Notes: a model not told the origin generated them from the letters alone. Positions 1 to 9,155 are shown, counted from the first letter of the stretch. The stretch: 64,000 nt of DNA from an uncultured Pelagibacteraceae bacterium (GCA_902549495.1 CACCVU010000002.1:1-64000), one strand, 5' to 3'. A program made the numbers and translations.

Positions 1-295
1 GTTTTTTTCTGTCACTGGAATTTACTTAATGTCATTTAATAATTTTGATATTTTTTTGATGATTGGTATCGCGGTTGTAGCAACAATTTTGCGTTTATAT
101 GATTTTCCAATGCCACCTTTAATTTTAGCTTTTGTTCTTGGAGGTTTAATGGAGGAAAACTTGAGAAGATCTCTTCTAATTAGCGATGGTTCATGGTCCT
201 TTTTATGGGATAGACCATTGACTGTCGTAATTATGCTAACAATTTTTTTGATTGTTGGGTGGCAGATTTATAGGAGTTTTTTTAGAAAAAACTGA
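1..295 (+). CDS. tctA: Tripartite tricarboxylate transporter permease TctA, C-terminal fragment
   Basis: The reading frame is open from base 2, upstream of the ATG at 29, so the gene enters from outside the window and only its last ~97 residues are seen. The residues preceding the internal Met (FSVTGIYL) and the following hydrophobic helices match the C-terminal end of TctA, the large membrane permease of the TctABC system, which takes up di- and tricarboxylates with a periplasmic binding protein. The protein ends in a basic tail after a last membrane helix. TctB/TctC would be expected upstream, outside the window. Family call is from memory of the fold; confidence is limited by the short fragment. 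Confidence 0.75.
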   Translation, partial: FFSVTGIYLMSFNNFDIFLMIGIAVVATILRLYDFPMPPLILAFVLGGLMEENLRRSLLISDGSWSFLWDRPLTVVIMLTIFLIVGWQIYRSFFRKN

Positions 296-444
296 CTATA
301 TAAATGTTAATTGTTGCTATTTTGTCACACAAAACCTCAATATATTCAACATTTTGAACATTGGTCATCGATTCTAAATGTTTGACCACAGCAAATACTA
401 TGTGTAATAAAAGCTTAACGTTAATTTATAAATTAAGGATAAGT

Positions 445-1104
445 ATGAAAAAAATACATCAAATTTTCATCACGCTAGTAATGCTTGCGTTTTCAAGCGC
501 ATCATACGCGGAGATAAAATATGGTGTGTCAGGTGCACTAACCGCCATTGATGCAAGCGGTACTGAGACAGAAGGCGGTGAAAAAAACAATGGTAATGCT
601 GACAACTTAGTTGTTATACCATCAATTTTTGCTGAATATGCTTACTCAGATACAGTATCAATTGGTTTAGATTACATTCCGTTAAAAGCTGATGTAAGTG
701 ATAAAACTTTGAAAAGAAGTGACACTGAGACATCTGTGACTGGAACAGCGACTACAACGTCGACTGCTAGAACACAAAAAGCTCAAGCAGAGTTAGAGAA
801 CCATATAACATTATATGCAAACTATAACTTTGGTAATGGTGCCTATGTAAAAGGTGGAGTTGCGCATGTTTCTCTTAACACTGACGAATCTTTAGGAACT
901 GGATCAAAATACGGTAATGCAGACATTATTGGTTATGTGATCGGATTTGGAGTAGGTTCAGGTAACTGGAGAACTGAGATTGCTTATACGGATTATGAAG
1001 ATATAAGTTTAACTTCTTCTGTAGCAAGAACAGGTGTTACGACTAATAACAAAATCGACGCCGACTTAGACACACTAGCATTAAAAATAGCTTACACTTT
1101 TTAG
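445..1104 (+). CDS. Outer-membrane beta-barrel protein
   Basis: The ORF track begins at a TTG at 361, but the ATG at 445 is preferred: it follows an AAGGAT ribosome site and starts a clear signal peptide (MKKIHQ..., hydrophobic core, cleavage near SYA-E, residue ~22). The mature ~197 residues alternate polar and aromatic residues in short strands, contain Ser/Thr/Gly-rich loops, and end in an aromatic residue (AYTF), the usual BAM signal of outer-membrane barrels. It resembles small 8-strand OmpA/OmpW-like barrels. Substrate unknown. The ~150 bp upstream of it carries no gene and probably holds its promoter. It is followed by a strong hairpin terminator. Confidence 0.7.
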   Translation: MKKIHQIFITLVMLAFSSASYAEIKYGVSGALTAIDASGTETEGGEKNNGNADNLVVIPSIFAEYAYSDTVSIGLDYIPLKADVSDKTLKRSDTETSVTGTATTTSTARTQKAQAELENHITLYANYNFGNGAYVKGGVAHVSLNTDESLGTGSKYGNADIIGYVIGFGVGSGNWRTEIAYTDYEDISLTSSVARTGVTTNNKIDADLDTLALKIAYTF

Positions 1105-1132
1105 TTTAAGAATTTTTATTATGTAGAAATTT

Positions 1133-1162
1133 AAAACCCACCGTTTATCGGTGGGTTTTTTA
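1133..1162 (+). terminator. Rho-independent terminator after the beta-barrel gene
   Basis: An 11-bp perfect stem (AAAACCCACCG / CGGTGGGTTTT) with a 5-nt loop is followed by a T run. It lies between two convergent genes and the A-rich 5' arm could also help end transcripts coming from the DoxX side. Confidence 0.9.
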
Positions 1163-1163
1163 T

Positions 1164-1550
1164 TTATAGCCTTACGTATTTTTTTTCTTTATCTACTGAC
1201 CATTCTTTTGTTCCATTAGCCACAATAAATAAAAATCCTCCAGCCAGACCTATATTTTTTAAAAACAAAATAAATTGTGTTTGATTTGTAAAGTCAAAAT
1301 GAAAAATAAAAGCGGTCAGGATACAAAAAATTGCTAAAAGACCAGCTGAAATTCTTGCTTGATAACCTATAATTATAAATATAGGCAAAATAATTTCTAT
1401 TGCGATCGTTGGATAAAGTAAAAATCCAGGCACCCCAAACCCTTGCATCCACCCCATAGTTCCATCAATACTAAAAATTTTGTTATAGGCTGAAATAAGA
1501 AATAAAGCCGAAATCAAAATTCTTCCAATTAAGTCCAAAAGATTAGCCAT
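1164..1550 (-). CDS. DoxX family membrane protein
   Basis: A 128-residue protein with four hydrophobic helices. The opening NLLDLIGRILISALFLISAYNKI and the mid-protein proline/glycine pattern (GVPGFLLYPTIAIEIILPI) are typical of the DoxX/DoxD-like family, small inner-membrane proteins of poorly defined role, sometimes linked to thiol or oxidative stress. Length is normal for the family. It is convergent to the beta-barrel gene and sits 51 bp downstream of an AbrB-like gene on the same strand, so the two may be co-transcribed. No active-site residues can be named. Confidence 0.8.
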   Translation of the reverse strand: MANLLDLIGRILISALFLISAYNKIFSIDGTMGWMQGFGVPGFLLYPTIAIEIILPIFIIIGYQARISAGLLAIFCILTAFIFHFDFTNQTQFILFLKNIGLAGGFLFIVANGTKEWSVDKEKKYVRL

Positions 1551-1601
1551 AAAAAAAAATTAGAATGATTTTAAGTTAATGTCAAAAAAAGATTGTTTAA
1601 T

Positions 1602-2678
1602 TCAGGTTTTTTTTAAAAACCTCAGTATTATAGGCACTATAAATAATATCATTAATAAGCGGATGATATGGTGAAAAGAAACAAACTCTGGATCAAGGTC
1701 GAAGAAGATTGCAATCACAGCTACCTCATAAATTCCTCCAGGGCAGTACGATAGCAACAATGTAAAGAAGTTTTTATCAATTATTAATCCCGCAACGACT
1801 GCTGCAGCAACACCTAATGCTACTAATAAGAAAGTTGCTACAAAACTATGTAATGCGTTTCTTCCTATTTCACTAAAAGTTTTATCGGCAAATCTACATC
1901 CCACTGAGGAACCTAAAATTAATAAACAATAATCGATAATATCAGGAGATATTTGATAACTTGCAACCTCTGTGATTTGCAATAGACCACTTGCTACTAA
2001 AGTTCCTGTTAATAAAGCAGCTGGAACTTTTAACTTGTCAAAGAACAAAATCAAAATTACTGACGATAAAATCAAAATTATTAAGTGATATAAATTTTGA
2101 TTTGTGATTACTTTTTCAGAAATATTTACGTTATCTACATCGTAAAAACTATTCACAATGAAAGGAAAAACTGTAATTATAATAATTAATCTTATTAGAT
2201 GAGATGTAGCTACTTGACTTAGATCAGTCTTTGCATCTTCAGCCAAAATCATTAATGGACCTAATGCACCCGGAGCAGCTGAAAAAATAGAAGTTTTTTT
2301 CTCATATTTAGAAAACTTTTCTAAATATTTTGAAACGATTAGAACACTTAAAATTATGTAAATTAACATTATAAAAGAGGTCCAGATCCAATCTTGCATT
2401 TGACTAAATAGATCCTTGTCTATGTAGTTACCAATATAAAGACCAAGAACAATTAATATCGAGGATAATACTAACCTAGGCATTTTAGTTTTAAGACCCA
2501 TCAATGAAGCCAAAGAAGTTATTAGCATTGGCCCTAAGAACCATGCTAAAGGAATCTTAAAATATTCAGCAATTACAGCACTTGGTATTGATATAATGAT
2601 GACAGATATAAACGGTATTGAAAATATCTGCTTAAAATTTTCTTTATTAAAAGGAATAGCTTGGTTATTCTGCATCAT
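1602..2678 (-). CDS. AbrB-family (COG3180-like) membrane transporter
   Basis: A 358-residue protein with about ten membrane helices. The internal duplication typical of the family is visible: a PxAWFLGPML-like motif near residue 45 echoed by KVPAALLTGTLVA near 218. The central SAAPGALGPLMILAEDAKTD stretch is characteristic of AbrB/'ammonia monooxygenase-like' permeases, which are thought to move organic acids. An MM start is used; the second start lies only 2 bp from the start codon of the divergent ProC-like gene, leaving no room for a conventional leader. Substrate unknown. Confidence 0.75.
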   Translation of the reverse strand: MMQNNQAIPFNKENFKQIFSIPFISVIIISIPSAVIAEYFKIPLAWFLGPMLITSLASLMGLKTKMPRLVLSSILIVLGLYIGNYIDKDLFSQMQDWIWTSFIMLIYIILSVLIVSKYLEKFSKYEKKTSIFSAAPGALGPLMILAEDAKTDLSQVATSHLIRLIIIITVFPFIVNSFYDVDNVNISEKVITNQNLYHLIILILSSVILILFFDKLKVPAALLTGTLVASGLLQITEVASYQISPDIIDYCLLILGSSVGCRFADKTFSEIGRNALHSFVATFLLVALGVAAAVVAGLIIDKNFFTLLLSYCPGGIYEVAVIAIFFDLDPEFVSFHHIIRLLMILFIVPIILRFLKKT

Positions 2679-2680
2679 TC

Positions 2681-3445
2681 ATGATTTTAGGATTTATAGG
2701 GACTGGTAAAATTTCATCATCAATTATTTTTGGTATTTTTAAATCAAAGTTAAAAATTAAGAGAATTTATATATCTTCAAGAAATAGAAACCTAGCTAAA
2801 AAACTATCTAAAAGTTACGGAAAAATAAAAATATTAAACAATAATCAAGAAATAATAGATAAATCCTCAGTAATATTTTTAGGTGTAACGCCTAATGTTG
2901 GAAACAAAATATTACCTAAATTGAGATTTTCAAAAAATAAAAAAATTATAAGTCTTATTTCGACTATTAATTTGAAAAAACTAAAAAAAATTACAAAAAA
3001 TAATAATATCGTTAGAGCAATACCTTTACCTCCAATAGAAATTAAAAAAGGACCGATTATTGTTTGTCCGCCAAGTAAATTTGCTAAGAATATTTTTAAA
3101 TATCTGGGTAAAGTTCTAGAACTAAAAAATGAAAAACTAAGCTATAAGTTTTGGTCTACCGCTTCTTTAATGGCAACATACTATGAGGTACTTAATACGA
3201 GTTCTAAATGGTTGAGCAAGAAAGGTATTAACAAAAAACTAGCTGCTACATATATAGCTGAATTATTTTTAGCATTGAGTCAGGACGCTCTAAATAAATC
3301 ATTTCAAGGATTTAAAAAACTCGTAGCAGACTCACAGACACCAAAAGGCCTTAATATGCAGGTTCTTAATGAATTGAAAAAAGGAAAATTCTTTACTAAA
3401 TTCAGTAAAGCTCTCGATAATGTGAATAAAAGAGTAAGTAAGTAA
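2681..3445 (+). CDS. Pyrroline-5-carboxylate reductase-like protein
   Basis: 254 residues. The N-terminus ILGFIGTGKISSSI is a Rossmann dinucleotide motif, and the rest follows ProC architecture: a VIFLGVTPN strand near residue 65, AIPLPP near 112 (usual ProC: MPNTP), and a C-terminal helical dimerisation region with SQTPKGLNMQ, like the ProC 'SPGGTT' segment. ProC reduces pyrroline-5-carboxylate to proline with NAD(P)H. The motif departures mean substrate could differ from true ProC. The start is 2 bp from the divergent AbrB-like gene and has no Shine-Dalgarno site. The livH start follows 3 bp after the stop. Confidence 0.65.
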   Translation: MILGFIGTGKISSSIIFGIFKSKLKIKRIYISSRNRNLAKKLSKSYGKIKILNNNQEIIDKSSVIFLGVTPNVGNKILPKLRFSKNKKIISLISTINLKKLKKITKNNNIVRAIPLPPIEIKKGPIIVCPPSKFAKNIFKYLGKVLELKNEKLSYKFWSTASLMATYYEVLNTSSKWLSKKGINKKLAATYIAELFLALSQDALNKSFQGFKKLVADSQTPKGLNMQVLNELKKGKFFTKFSKALDNVNKRVSK

Positions 3446-3448
3446 ATC

Positions 3449-4360
3449 ATGGAATATTTTATACAACAATTGGTTAATGGGATTACTTTAGGTTCAATTT
3501 ATGGACTTATCGCAATTGGTTACACCATGGTCTATGGAATAATTGGAATGATTAATTTTGCTCATGGAGATATTTTTATGATCGGAGCTTTTGTTGCTTT
3601 AATATCATTTATTATCTTCGGTTTAACAGGGGTGGCGTTACCAATTATTTTACTTTTAGTTTTACTAATAGCTATGCTTTTTACAGCTTGCTATGGGTGG
3701 ACAGTTGAAAAATTAGCCTACAAGCCCTTAAGAGGATCTTTTAGATTAGCTCCGCTTATATCTGCTTTAGGTATGTCGATTGTATTACAAAATTATGTCC
3801 AAGTTTCTCAAGGTGCAAGAGTAAAACCAATGCAGCCGTTATTTTCAGGAGGATTAGAGTTTTTTAAGAATTCGGAATTTATTGTTACGGTTAGTTATCT
3901 CCAAATTTTTATTGTTGTATTGACAATTATTTTAATGGGCATTTTTACATATTTAATCACTAAAACTGATTTAGGAAGAGCACAAAGAGCCTGCGAGCAA
4001 GATAGAACAATGACCGCTTTACTTGGAATTAATGTTGATAGAACAATTTCAATTACCTTTATAATTGGATCTTCTTTAGCTTCAGTAGCAGGAATGATGT
4101 TTGTACTTTATTACGGTGTAATTGATTTTTACATAGGATTTTTAGCTGGCATAAAAGCTTTTACTGCAGCTGTATTAGGCGGCATAGGATCATTGCCTGG
4201 AGCAATGTTAGGTGGCTTGTTAATCGGACTTATAGAAACCTTCTGGGCTGGATATGTTTCACTTGAATATAAAGATGTTGCAGCTTTCAGTGTTTTAATT
4301 GTTGTTTTAATATTCTTCCCTACAGGTTTTCTTGGCAAACCAGATATTGAAAAAGTTTAA
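3449..4360 (+). CDS. livH: Branched-chain amino acid ABC transporter permease LivH
   Basis: 303-residue inner-membrane permease. The N-terminus (QQLVNGITLGSIYGLIAIGYTM) and the MINFAHGDIFMIGAF motif are hallmarks of LivH; the C-terminal GGIGSLPGAMLGGLLIGLIE contains the cytoplasmic coupling helix that docks on the ATPase. It pairs with LivM to form the channel for leucine/isoleucine/valine or related amino acids/amides. Its stop overlaps the livM start by one base (TAATG), so translation is coupled. Confidence 0.95.
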   Translation: MEYFIQQLVNGITLGSIYGLIAIGYTMVYGIIGMINFAHGDIFMIGAFVALISFIIFGLTGVALPIILLLVLLIAMLFTACYGWTVEKLAYKPLRGSFRLAPLISALGMSIVLQNYVQVSQGARVKPMQPLFSGGLEFFKNSEFIVTVSYLQIFIVVLTIILMGIFTYLITKTDLGRAQRACEQDRTMTALLGINVDRTISITFIIGSSLASVAGMMFVLYYGVIDFYIGFLAGIKAFTAAVLGGIGSLPGAMLGGLLIGLIETFWAGYVSLEYKDVAAFSVLIVVLIFFPTGFLGKPDIEKV

Positions 4361-5628
4361 TGCAAAAACAGGATATAATTAAATCGTTTAAAGATAGTTT
4401 GTTTACCGGCTTGATAGCTTTAGCTTTATTTGGACCTATTGTTGGACTTAGAACTGCATCAAAAGGTGAAGGGCTGTTCATAACACCACAATGGGGAGTA
4501 GTTTTTTTACTTGTTGGATTATGTATTTTAGGAAGATTTTTAATTAATATTAATTCTGCAAGAAGAACTGAAATTAAAATTTTTTCAACACTGTCATCTA
4601 AGTTTTCTAGCATTACCGAGGATAAAGCTAAACATTTTGCAATAACAGGAATTTTGTTTGCAGTAGTATTTCCATTTCTACCGTTTACCGATAGATACTT
4701 TATGGATGTAGCAATAATGATTTTAACTTACATCATGTTAGGATGGGGTTTAAACATTGTAGTTGGTTTAGCTGGGCTTCTTGATTTAGGTTATGTAGCT
4801 TTTTATGCTGTTGGAGCTTATTCGTATGCACTTATTGCAACGACTTTTGGTTGGTCTTTTTGGATTTGTTTACCATTAGCAGGGCTTTTCGCTGCGTTCT
4901 TTGGGATTTTGTTAGGATTCCCAGTTTTAAGATTAAGAGGAGATTATCTTGCAATTGTTACATTAGGATTTGGCGAAATAATAAGAATAATTTTAATTAA
5001 TTGGTATGAAGTTACAAATGGCCCAGATGGAATTACAGGTATTCCAAGGCCATCATTTTTTGGTTTACCTTTTAAAAGATCACCTGATGAGGGCGAGATG
5101 AGCTTTCATACTTTTTTCGGATTAGAGTATTCTACAATGCATAGAATAATTTTTTTATATTATTTAATTTTAGTATTAGCTCTAATCACTAATTACTTTA
5201 CATTGAAGATCAGAAAATTACCTGTTGGAAGAGCTTGGGAAGCTCTACGAGAAGACGAAATTGCATGTAAGTCTTTGGGAGTTAATCCTACTAATACTAA
5301 ACTTACAGCTTTTGCTATTGGCGCTATGTTCGGTGGATTTGCTGGATCTTTTTTTGCTACAAGGCAGGCTTTTATAAGTCCAGAAAGTTTTACATTTATC
5401 GAGTCAGCGATCATAGTTGCAATTGTTGTCCTTGGAGGGATGGGCTCTCAAACTGGTGTAGTGCTCGCTTCAATTTTTTTAATTGGTATAACAGAAATTT
5501 TTAGAGATCTAGAACAATATCGAATGATCGCGTTTGGAGGAGCCATGGTGCTTATCATGATCTTCAAACCTAAAGGAATTCTAGCTAATAGAAAACCAAC
5601 TATTCTTATGCATGGAGACAAAAAGTGA
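4360..5628 (+). CDS. livM: Branched-chain amino acid ABC transporter permease LivM
   Basis: 422 residues, around ten membrane helices. Diagnostic stretches are LGWGLNIVVGLAGLLDLGYVAFYAVGAY in the middle, VTNGPDGITGIPRP, and the coupling segment GRAWEALREDEIACKSLGVN. It has an N-terminal extension with two additional hydrophobic helices, as in E. coli LivM. It forms the translocation pore with LivH. The last 4 bases overlap the GTG start of livG. Confidence 0.95.
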   Translation: MQKQDIIKSFKDSLFTGLIALALFGPIVGLRTASKGEGLFITPQWGVVFLLVGLCILGRFLININSARRTEIKIFSTLSSKFSSITEDKAKHFAITGILFAVVFPFLPFTDRYFMDVAIMILTYIMLGWGLNIVVGLAGLLDLGYVAFYAVGAYSYALIATTFGWSFWICLPLAGLFAAFFGILLGFPVLRLRGDYLAIVTLGFGEIIRIILINWYEVTNGPDGITGIPRPSFFGLPFKRSPDEGEMSFHTFFGLEYSTMHRIIFLYYLILVLALITNYFTLKIRKLPVGRAWEALREDEIACKSLGVNPTNTKLTAFAIGAMFGGFAGSFFATRQAFISPESFTFIESAIIVAIVVLGGMGSQTGVVLASIFLIGITEIFRDLEQYRMIAFGGAMVLIMIFKPKGILANRKPTILMHGDKK

Positions 5629-6416
5629 GTAATCTATTATCAGTTGAAAAATTGACAATGAAATTTGGCGGTCTAGTAGCAATAGACGATTTAAGTTTTG
5701 ATGCAAAAAACAATCAAATCACTTCTATTATTGGTCCAAATGGAGCTGGAAAAACTACAGTCTTTAATTGTTTAACAGGTTTTTATAAACCAACAACTGG
5801 CCAGATGTATTTGCATCAGGCTGACAATAAAGTTTCTTTAAGAAAGTACACTGATTTTAAAATTGCTCATGTTGCAAAAGTGGCTAGAACTTTTCAAAAT
5901 ATAAGATTGTTTCCAGCAATGTCCGTATTAGAAAATCTTTTAGTAGCTCAACATAATGAGTTGATGATTGCTTCAGGATACTCACTTTATGGCTTACTTA
6001 ATTTAAAATCTTATAGGGATAAAGAAAAACTAGCAGTGAATAAAGCAAAGTATTGGTTAGATATTATCGGATTGACGCATAGAGCAGACGATAATGCGGG
6101 AGATCTACCATATGGGGATCAACGTAAACTGGAAATAGTTAGAGCAATGTGTATTGAACCTAAACTCTTATGTTTAGATGAACCGGCAGCTGGACTAAAT
6201 CCAAAAGAATCTGCAGAGTTAAATAAACTTTTGAAGTTTATTAAAACTGAAAAAAAAACAGGAATTTTATTAATTGAACATGACATGAGCGTTGTGATGG
6301 GTATTTCCGACCACGTTGTAGTATTGAATTACGGAAAAAAAATATTTGAAGGAACTGCTGAACAAACAAAAAAAAGTAAAGAAGTAATTGAGGCATACCT
6401 AGGAGTAGATGAATAA
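5625..6416 (+). CDS. livG: Branched-chain amino acid ABC transporter ATPase LivG
   Basis: 263-residue ABC ATPase starting at a GTG that overlaps the livM stop (GTGA). Walker A is GPNGAGKTT (residues ~37-45), Q-loop FQNIRLF, signature region DLPYGDQRKLEIVRAM (the usual LSGGQ is replaced by LPYGD, normal for LivG), Walker B LLCLDEP and the switch histidine in LIEHDMSVV. It powers LivHM uptake together with LivF. One-base overlap (TAATG) with livF. Confidence 0.95.
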   Translation: MSNLLSVEKLTMKFGGLVAIDDLSFDAKNNQITSIIGPNGAGKTTVFNCLTGFYKPTTGQMYLHQADNKVSLRKYTDFKIAHVAKVARTFQNIRLFPAMSVLENLLVAQHNELMIASGYSLYGLLNLKSYRDKEKLAVNKAKYWLDIIGLTHRADDNAGDLPYGDQRKLEIVRAMCIEPKLLCLDEPAAGLNPKESAELNKLLKFIKTEKKTGILLIEHDMSVVMGISDHVVVLNYGKKIFEGTAEQTKKSKEVIEAYLGVDE

Positions 6417-7135
6417 TGCTTAAAATTTCAAACGTTGAAACATTCTATGGAAAAATACAAGCCCTGAGAGGAGTTGACATAGACGTAAATGATGGGGAAA
6501 TAGTTTCTCTAATAGGTTCAAATGGCGCCGGTAAGTCTACTTTATTAATGACCATAAGCGGTGTTAACAAAGCTAGAAATGGAAATATAACTTTTAATGG
6601 TGAGAGAATTGAAAACAGAGATCCACATAAAATAGTTGATCTGGGGATATGCCAAGTCCCTGAAGGAAGAAGAATATTTTCAAGATTAACTGTTGAAGAA
6701 AATTTAAGATTGGGTGCTTACACAAATGAACAAGGCAAGCATTTTGAGACAGATATTAAAGAGGTATATGACTTATTTCCAGTATTAAGTGATAGAAAAA
6801 TACAAAGAGGGGGAACATTATCTGGAGGAGAGCAACAAATGCTGGCAATAGGTAGAGCGCTAATGAGTAAACCAAAAGTATTACTCTTAGATGAACCTTC
6901 TTTAGGGATAGCCCCAAAACTGGTAAATCAAATATTTGCCTCAATAAAAAATATAAATAAAGAAAAAAATGTTACTATTTTTCTAGTTGAGCAAAATGCA
7001 AAAAAAGCACTAGAGTTAGCAGATCGTGCATATGTTTTAGTAAATGGCAAAGTTACCATTATGGGTTCTGGTCAAGACCTACTTAAAAACAAAGATATTC
7101 AAGCAGCTTACCTCGAAGGTGGGACAAAAAATTAA
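6416..7135 (+). CDS. livF: Branched-chain amino acid ABC transporter ATPase LivF
   Basis: 239 residues, slightly shorter than LivG, as usual. Walker A GSNGAGKST (near residue 35), family-typical QVPEGRRIFSRLTVEENL, signature LSGGEQQMLAIGRAL, Walker B VLLLDEPSLG and FLVEQNAKKAL. It forms the ATPase heterodimer with LivG. It is the last gene of the tightly coupled livHMGF run; the binding protein follows after 78 bp. Confidence 0.95.
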   Translation: MLKISNVETFYGKIQALRGVDIDVNDGEIVSLIGSNGAGKSTLLMTISGVNKARNGNITFNGERIENRDPHKIVDLGICQVPEGRRIFSRLTVEENLRLGAYTNEQGKHFETDIKEVYDLFPVLSDRKIQRGGTLSGGEQQMLAIGRALMSKPKVLLLDEPSLGIAPKLVNQIFASIKNINKEKNVTIFLVEQNAKKALELADRAYVLVNGKVTIMGSGQDLLKNKDIQAAYLEGGTKN

Positions 7136-7213
7136 GTTTTTTTCATATTTACAAGTTCATATTTAAGGTGTTCAATATCAATAATTAATTAATTAATAAC
7201 AAAGGGAAATAAT

Positions 7214-8317
7214 ATGTTTAGAATGTTTAATAAACTTCTTTCATTAATTGCCGGAACATTAATGCTTGCAACAGTATCAGCTAAAGCTGACGTTGTTGTT
7301 GCCTCTGCTGGACCTATGTCTGGTCAGTACGCTTCATTTGGTTCTCAGTTAAAAGCTGGAGCTGAAATGTGGTTAAAGCACGTTAATAAAAAAGGCGGAA
7401 TTAATGGTGAGAAAGTTAAATTAGAAATTGGAGACGATGCTTGCGATCCTAAACAAGCTGTAGCTGTAGCCAACAAATTTGCTGGTCAAGGTGTAGCTTA
7501 TGTTGCAGGTCATTTCTGCTCTGGTTCTTCAATTCCAGCTTCTGCGGTTTACAATGAAGAAGGAATTATTCAAGTTTCACCAGCTTCAACAAATCCAGCG
7601 TTAACGGATAAAGGTGGTAAATATACTTTTAGAGTTTGTGGTCGAGATGATCAGCAAGGTGAAGTTGCTGGTAAATTCTTAGCTGATAACTATAAAGGTA
7701 AAAAAGTAGCTATCCTTCATGACAAAACTGCTTACGGAAAAGGTTTAGCAGATGCGACGAGAAAAAATATGAAGAAAGCTGGCCTTAAAGAAGCTATGTA
7801 CGAAGCTTATACAGCAGGTGAAAAAGATTACTCTGCTTTAGTTTCGAAATTAAAATCTAATAACATCGACGCAGTTTATCTTGGTGGTTACCACACAGAA
7901 GGTGGTTTGATCGTAAGACAAATGAGAGACCAAGGTATGAAAACTAAATTAATCAGTGGTGACGCTTTAGTTACAGCTGAGTATTGGGATATTACTGGTG
8001 ATGCGGGTGAAGGTACTTTAATGACTTTCTCTCCAGATCCAAGAAATAATCCTGCGGCTGCAGATGTTGTAAAAGAATTTAAAGCTGCTGGTATTGAGCC
8101 AGAAGGTTATGTTCTTTACTCATACGCTGCGTTACAAGTATTTGAACAAGCTGCTAACCAAGCTGGATCAAACGACCCTGCTAAAGTTCTTAAAGTAATG
8201 AGAAAAGGTAAGTTTGATACTGTAATTGGTTCACTAAGCTTTGATAAAAAAGGTGACGTGAGCTTACCAGGTTACGTATTTTATGAGTGGAGCAAAGGTA
8301 ATTACAAAGAACTGTAA
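7214..8317 (+). CDS. livK: Branched-chain amino acid ABC transporter periplasmic binding protein LivK/LivJ
   Basis: 367-residue precursor with a signal peptide (cleavage near SAKA-DVVV, residue ~25). The mature protein begins VVVASAGPMSGQYASFGSQLKAGAEM and holds a conserved Cys pair (DDACDPKQA ... GHFCSGSSI) forming the LivJ/LivK disulfide. Type I periplasmic binding fold. It captures the amino acid for LivHMGF. An AAAGGGAAAT ribosome site and more G+C-rich codon use than its neighbours suggest high expression, normal for a SAR11-type binding protein. The gene has a 78-bp leader of its own and a strong terminator, so it may also be transcribed separately. Confidence 0.95.
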   Translation: MFRMFNKLLSLIAGTLMLATVSAKADVVVASAGPMSGQYASFGSQLKAGAEMWLKHVNKKGGINGEKVKLEIGDDACDPKQAVAVANKFAGQGVAYVAGHFCSGSSIPASAVYNEEGIIQVSPASTNPALTDKGGKYTFRVCGRDDQQGEVAGKFLADNYKGKKVAILHDKTAYGKGLADATRKNMKKAGLKEAMYEAYTAGEKDYSALVSKLKSNNIDAVYLGGYHTEGGLIVRQMRDQGMKTKLISGDALVTAEYWDITGDAGEGTLMTFSPDPRNNPAAADVVKEFKAAGIEPEGYVLYSYAALQVFEQAANQAGSNDPAKVLKVMRKGKFDTVIGSLSFDKKGDVSLPGYVFYEWSKGNYKEL

Positions 8318-8337
8318 TTCATTTGCTTAACTAATTT

Positions 8338-8364
8338 AAAAGGGGGCTTAGGCCCCCTTTTTTT
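8338..8364 (+). terminator. Rho-independent terminator after livK
   Basis: AAAAGGGGGC / GCCCCCTTTT stem with a 4-nt loop (TTAG) followed by a T tract. One of the most G+C-rich hairpins in the window; it ends the liv operon. Confidence 0.95.
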
Positions 8365-8373
8365 ATTTATAGA

Positions 8374-8718
8374 ATGGAATTTATGGAAATAACTTATGAT
8401 GATTTTAAAAAAGTACAAATTAAAGTTGGTACTGTCTTAGAAGTAAAAGTAAATGAAAAAGCAAGAAAACCTTCATTAGTAGTTAAGGTAGATTTTGGAA
8501 AAGACATAGGGATTAAGCAATCCTCAGCTCAGATTACTCACTATTACACTCCAGAAAATTTAGTTGGAAAACAGGTTATTGGAGTTTGTAATTTTCCGAC
8601 AAAAAATATAGCTGGTGTTGTATCAGAAGTTTTAGTACTTGGAGCTATTGAAAAAGACGGAAAAGTTGTCCTAGTGCACCCATCTCAGAAAACTGATAAT
8701 GGTTTAGATATTGCATAA
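8374..8718 (+). CDS. csaA: CsaA-type tRNA-binding domain protein
   Basis: 114 residues (or 111 from the second Met at 8383). The entire protein is one OB-fold tRNA-binding domain: DFKKVQIKVGTVLEV, ARKPSLVVKVDFG, and the C-terminal GVVSEVLVLGA segment match CsaA, a dimeric export-related chaperone that also resembles the C-terminal domain of MetRS. Length is right for stand-alone CsaA. It follows the liv terminator and shares one base with the next start (TAATG). Confidence 0.85.
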   Translation: MEFMEITYDDFKKVQIKVGTVLEVKVNEKARKPSLVVKVDFGKDIGIKQSSAQITHYYTPENLVGKQVIGVCNFPTKNIAGVVSEVLVLGAIEKDGKVVLVHPSQKTDNGLDIA

Positions 8719-9155
8719 TGAGTTCTGAAACATTTAATTGGAGCTGTAAACACACTTGGTCTAGAAGTGCAAAAAATACATTTTGGTGTTTATTAGGTTG
8801 TTCAATAGGTGATTTTGGAACAATTTTATTTTTTCAATTAACTCAAATTCCTTTTCCTGTTCTAGCTATTATGACTTTAGCAATTATAAACGGGATAATT
8901 ACAAGTATAATTTTAGAAACTATTATCTTATTAAGACAAAATTTTTCTTTTAAGTTAGCTTTTAAAACAGCTGTTGGAATGAGTTTAATCTCAATGGTAA
9001 GTATGGAAATTGCTATGAATGCTACTGATTATTTTCTTACAGGAGGAGCTATTTTAACTTGGTGGGTAGTGCCGATAATGTTAGCTGTCGGTTTTGTTAC
9101 CCCTTGGCCATATAATTATTGGAGACTCAAAAAATTCAACGAAACTTGCCATTAA
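8718..9155 (+). CDS. DUF4396-type membrane protein
   Basis: 145 residues with four hydrophobic helices. The conserved features WCLLGCSIGDFGTI near residue 25, MEIAMNATDY near 95 and VGFVTPWPYNYWRLKK at the end fit the DUF4396 family, of unknown function and often found next to metal- or copper-handling genes. Translationally coupled to csaA and convergent (4-bp overlap) to cytochrome b561. A role in metal or redox homeostasis is inference from the neighbours only. Confidence 0.6.
   Translation: MSSETFNWSCKHTWSRSAKNTFWCLLGCSIGDFGTILFFQLTQIPFPVLAIMTLAIINGIITSIILETIILLRQNFSFKLAFKTAVGMSLISMVSMEIAMNATDYFLTGGAILTWWVVPIMLAVGFVTPWPYNYWRLKKFNETCH

Noticed and set aside
361-444. N-terminal extension of the beta-barrel ORF from a TTG at 361
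   Set aside because: The ATG at 445 has a ribosome site and starts a normal signal peptide; the upstream 28 residues would bury it.
7136-7213. ATTAATTAATTAAT tract before livK as an operator
   Set aside because: Simple AT repetition in an AT-rich genome; nothing beyond composition supports it.
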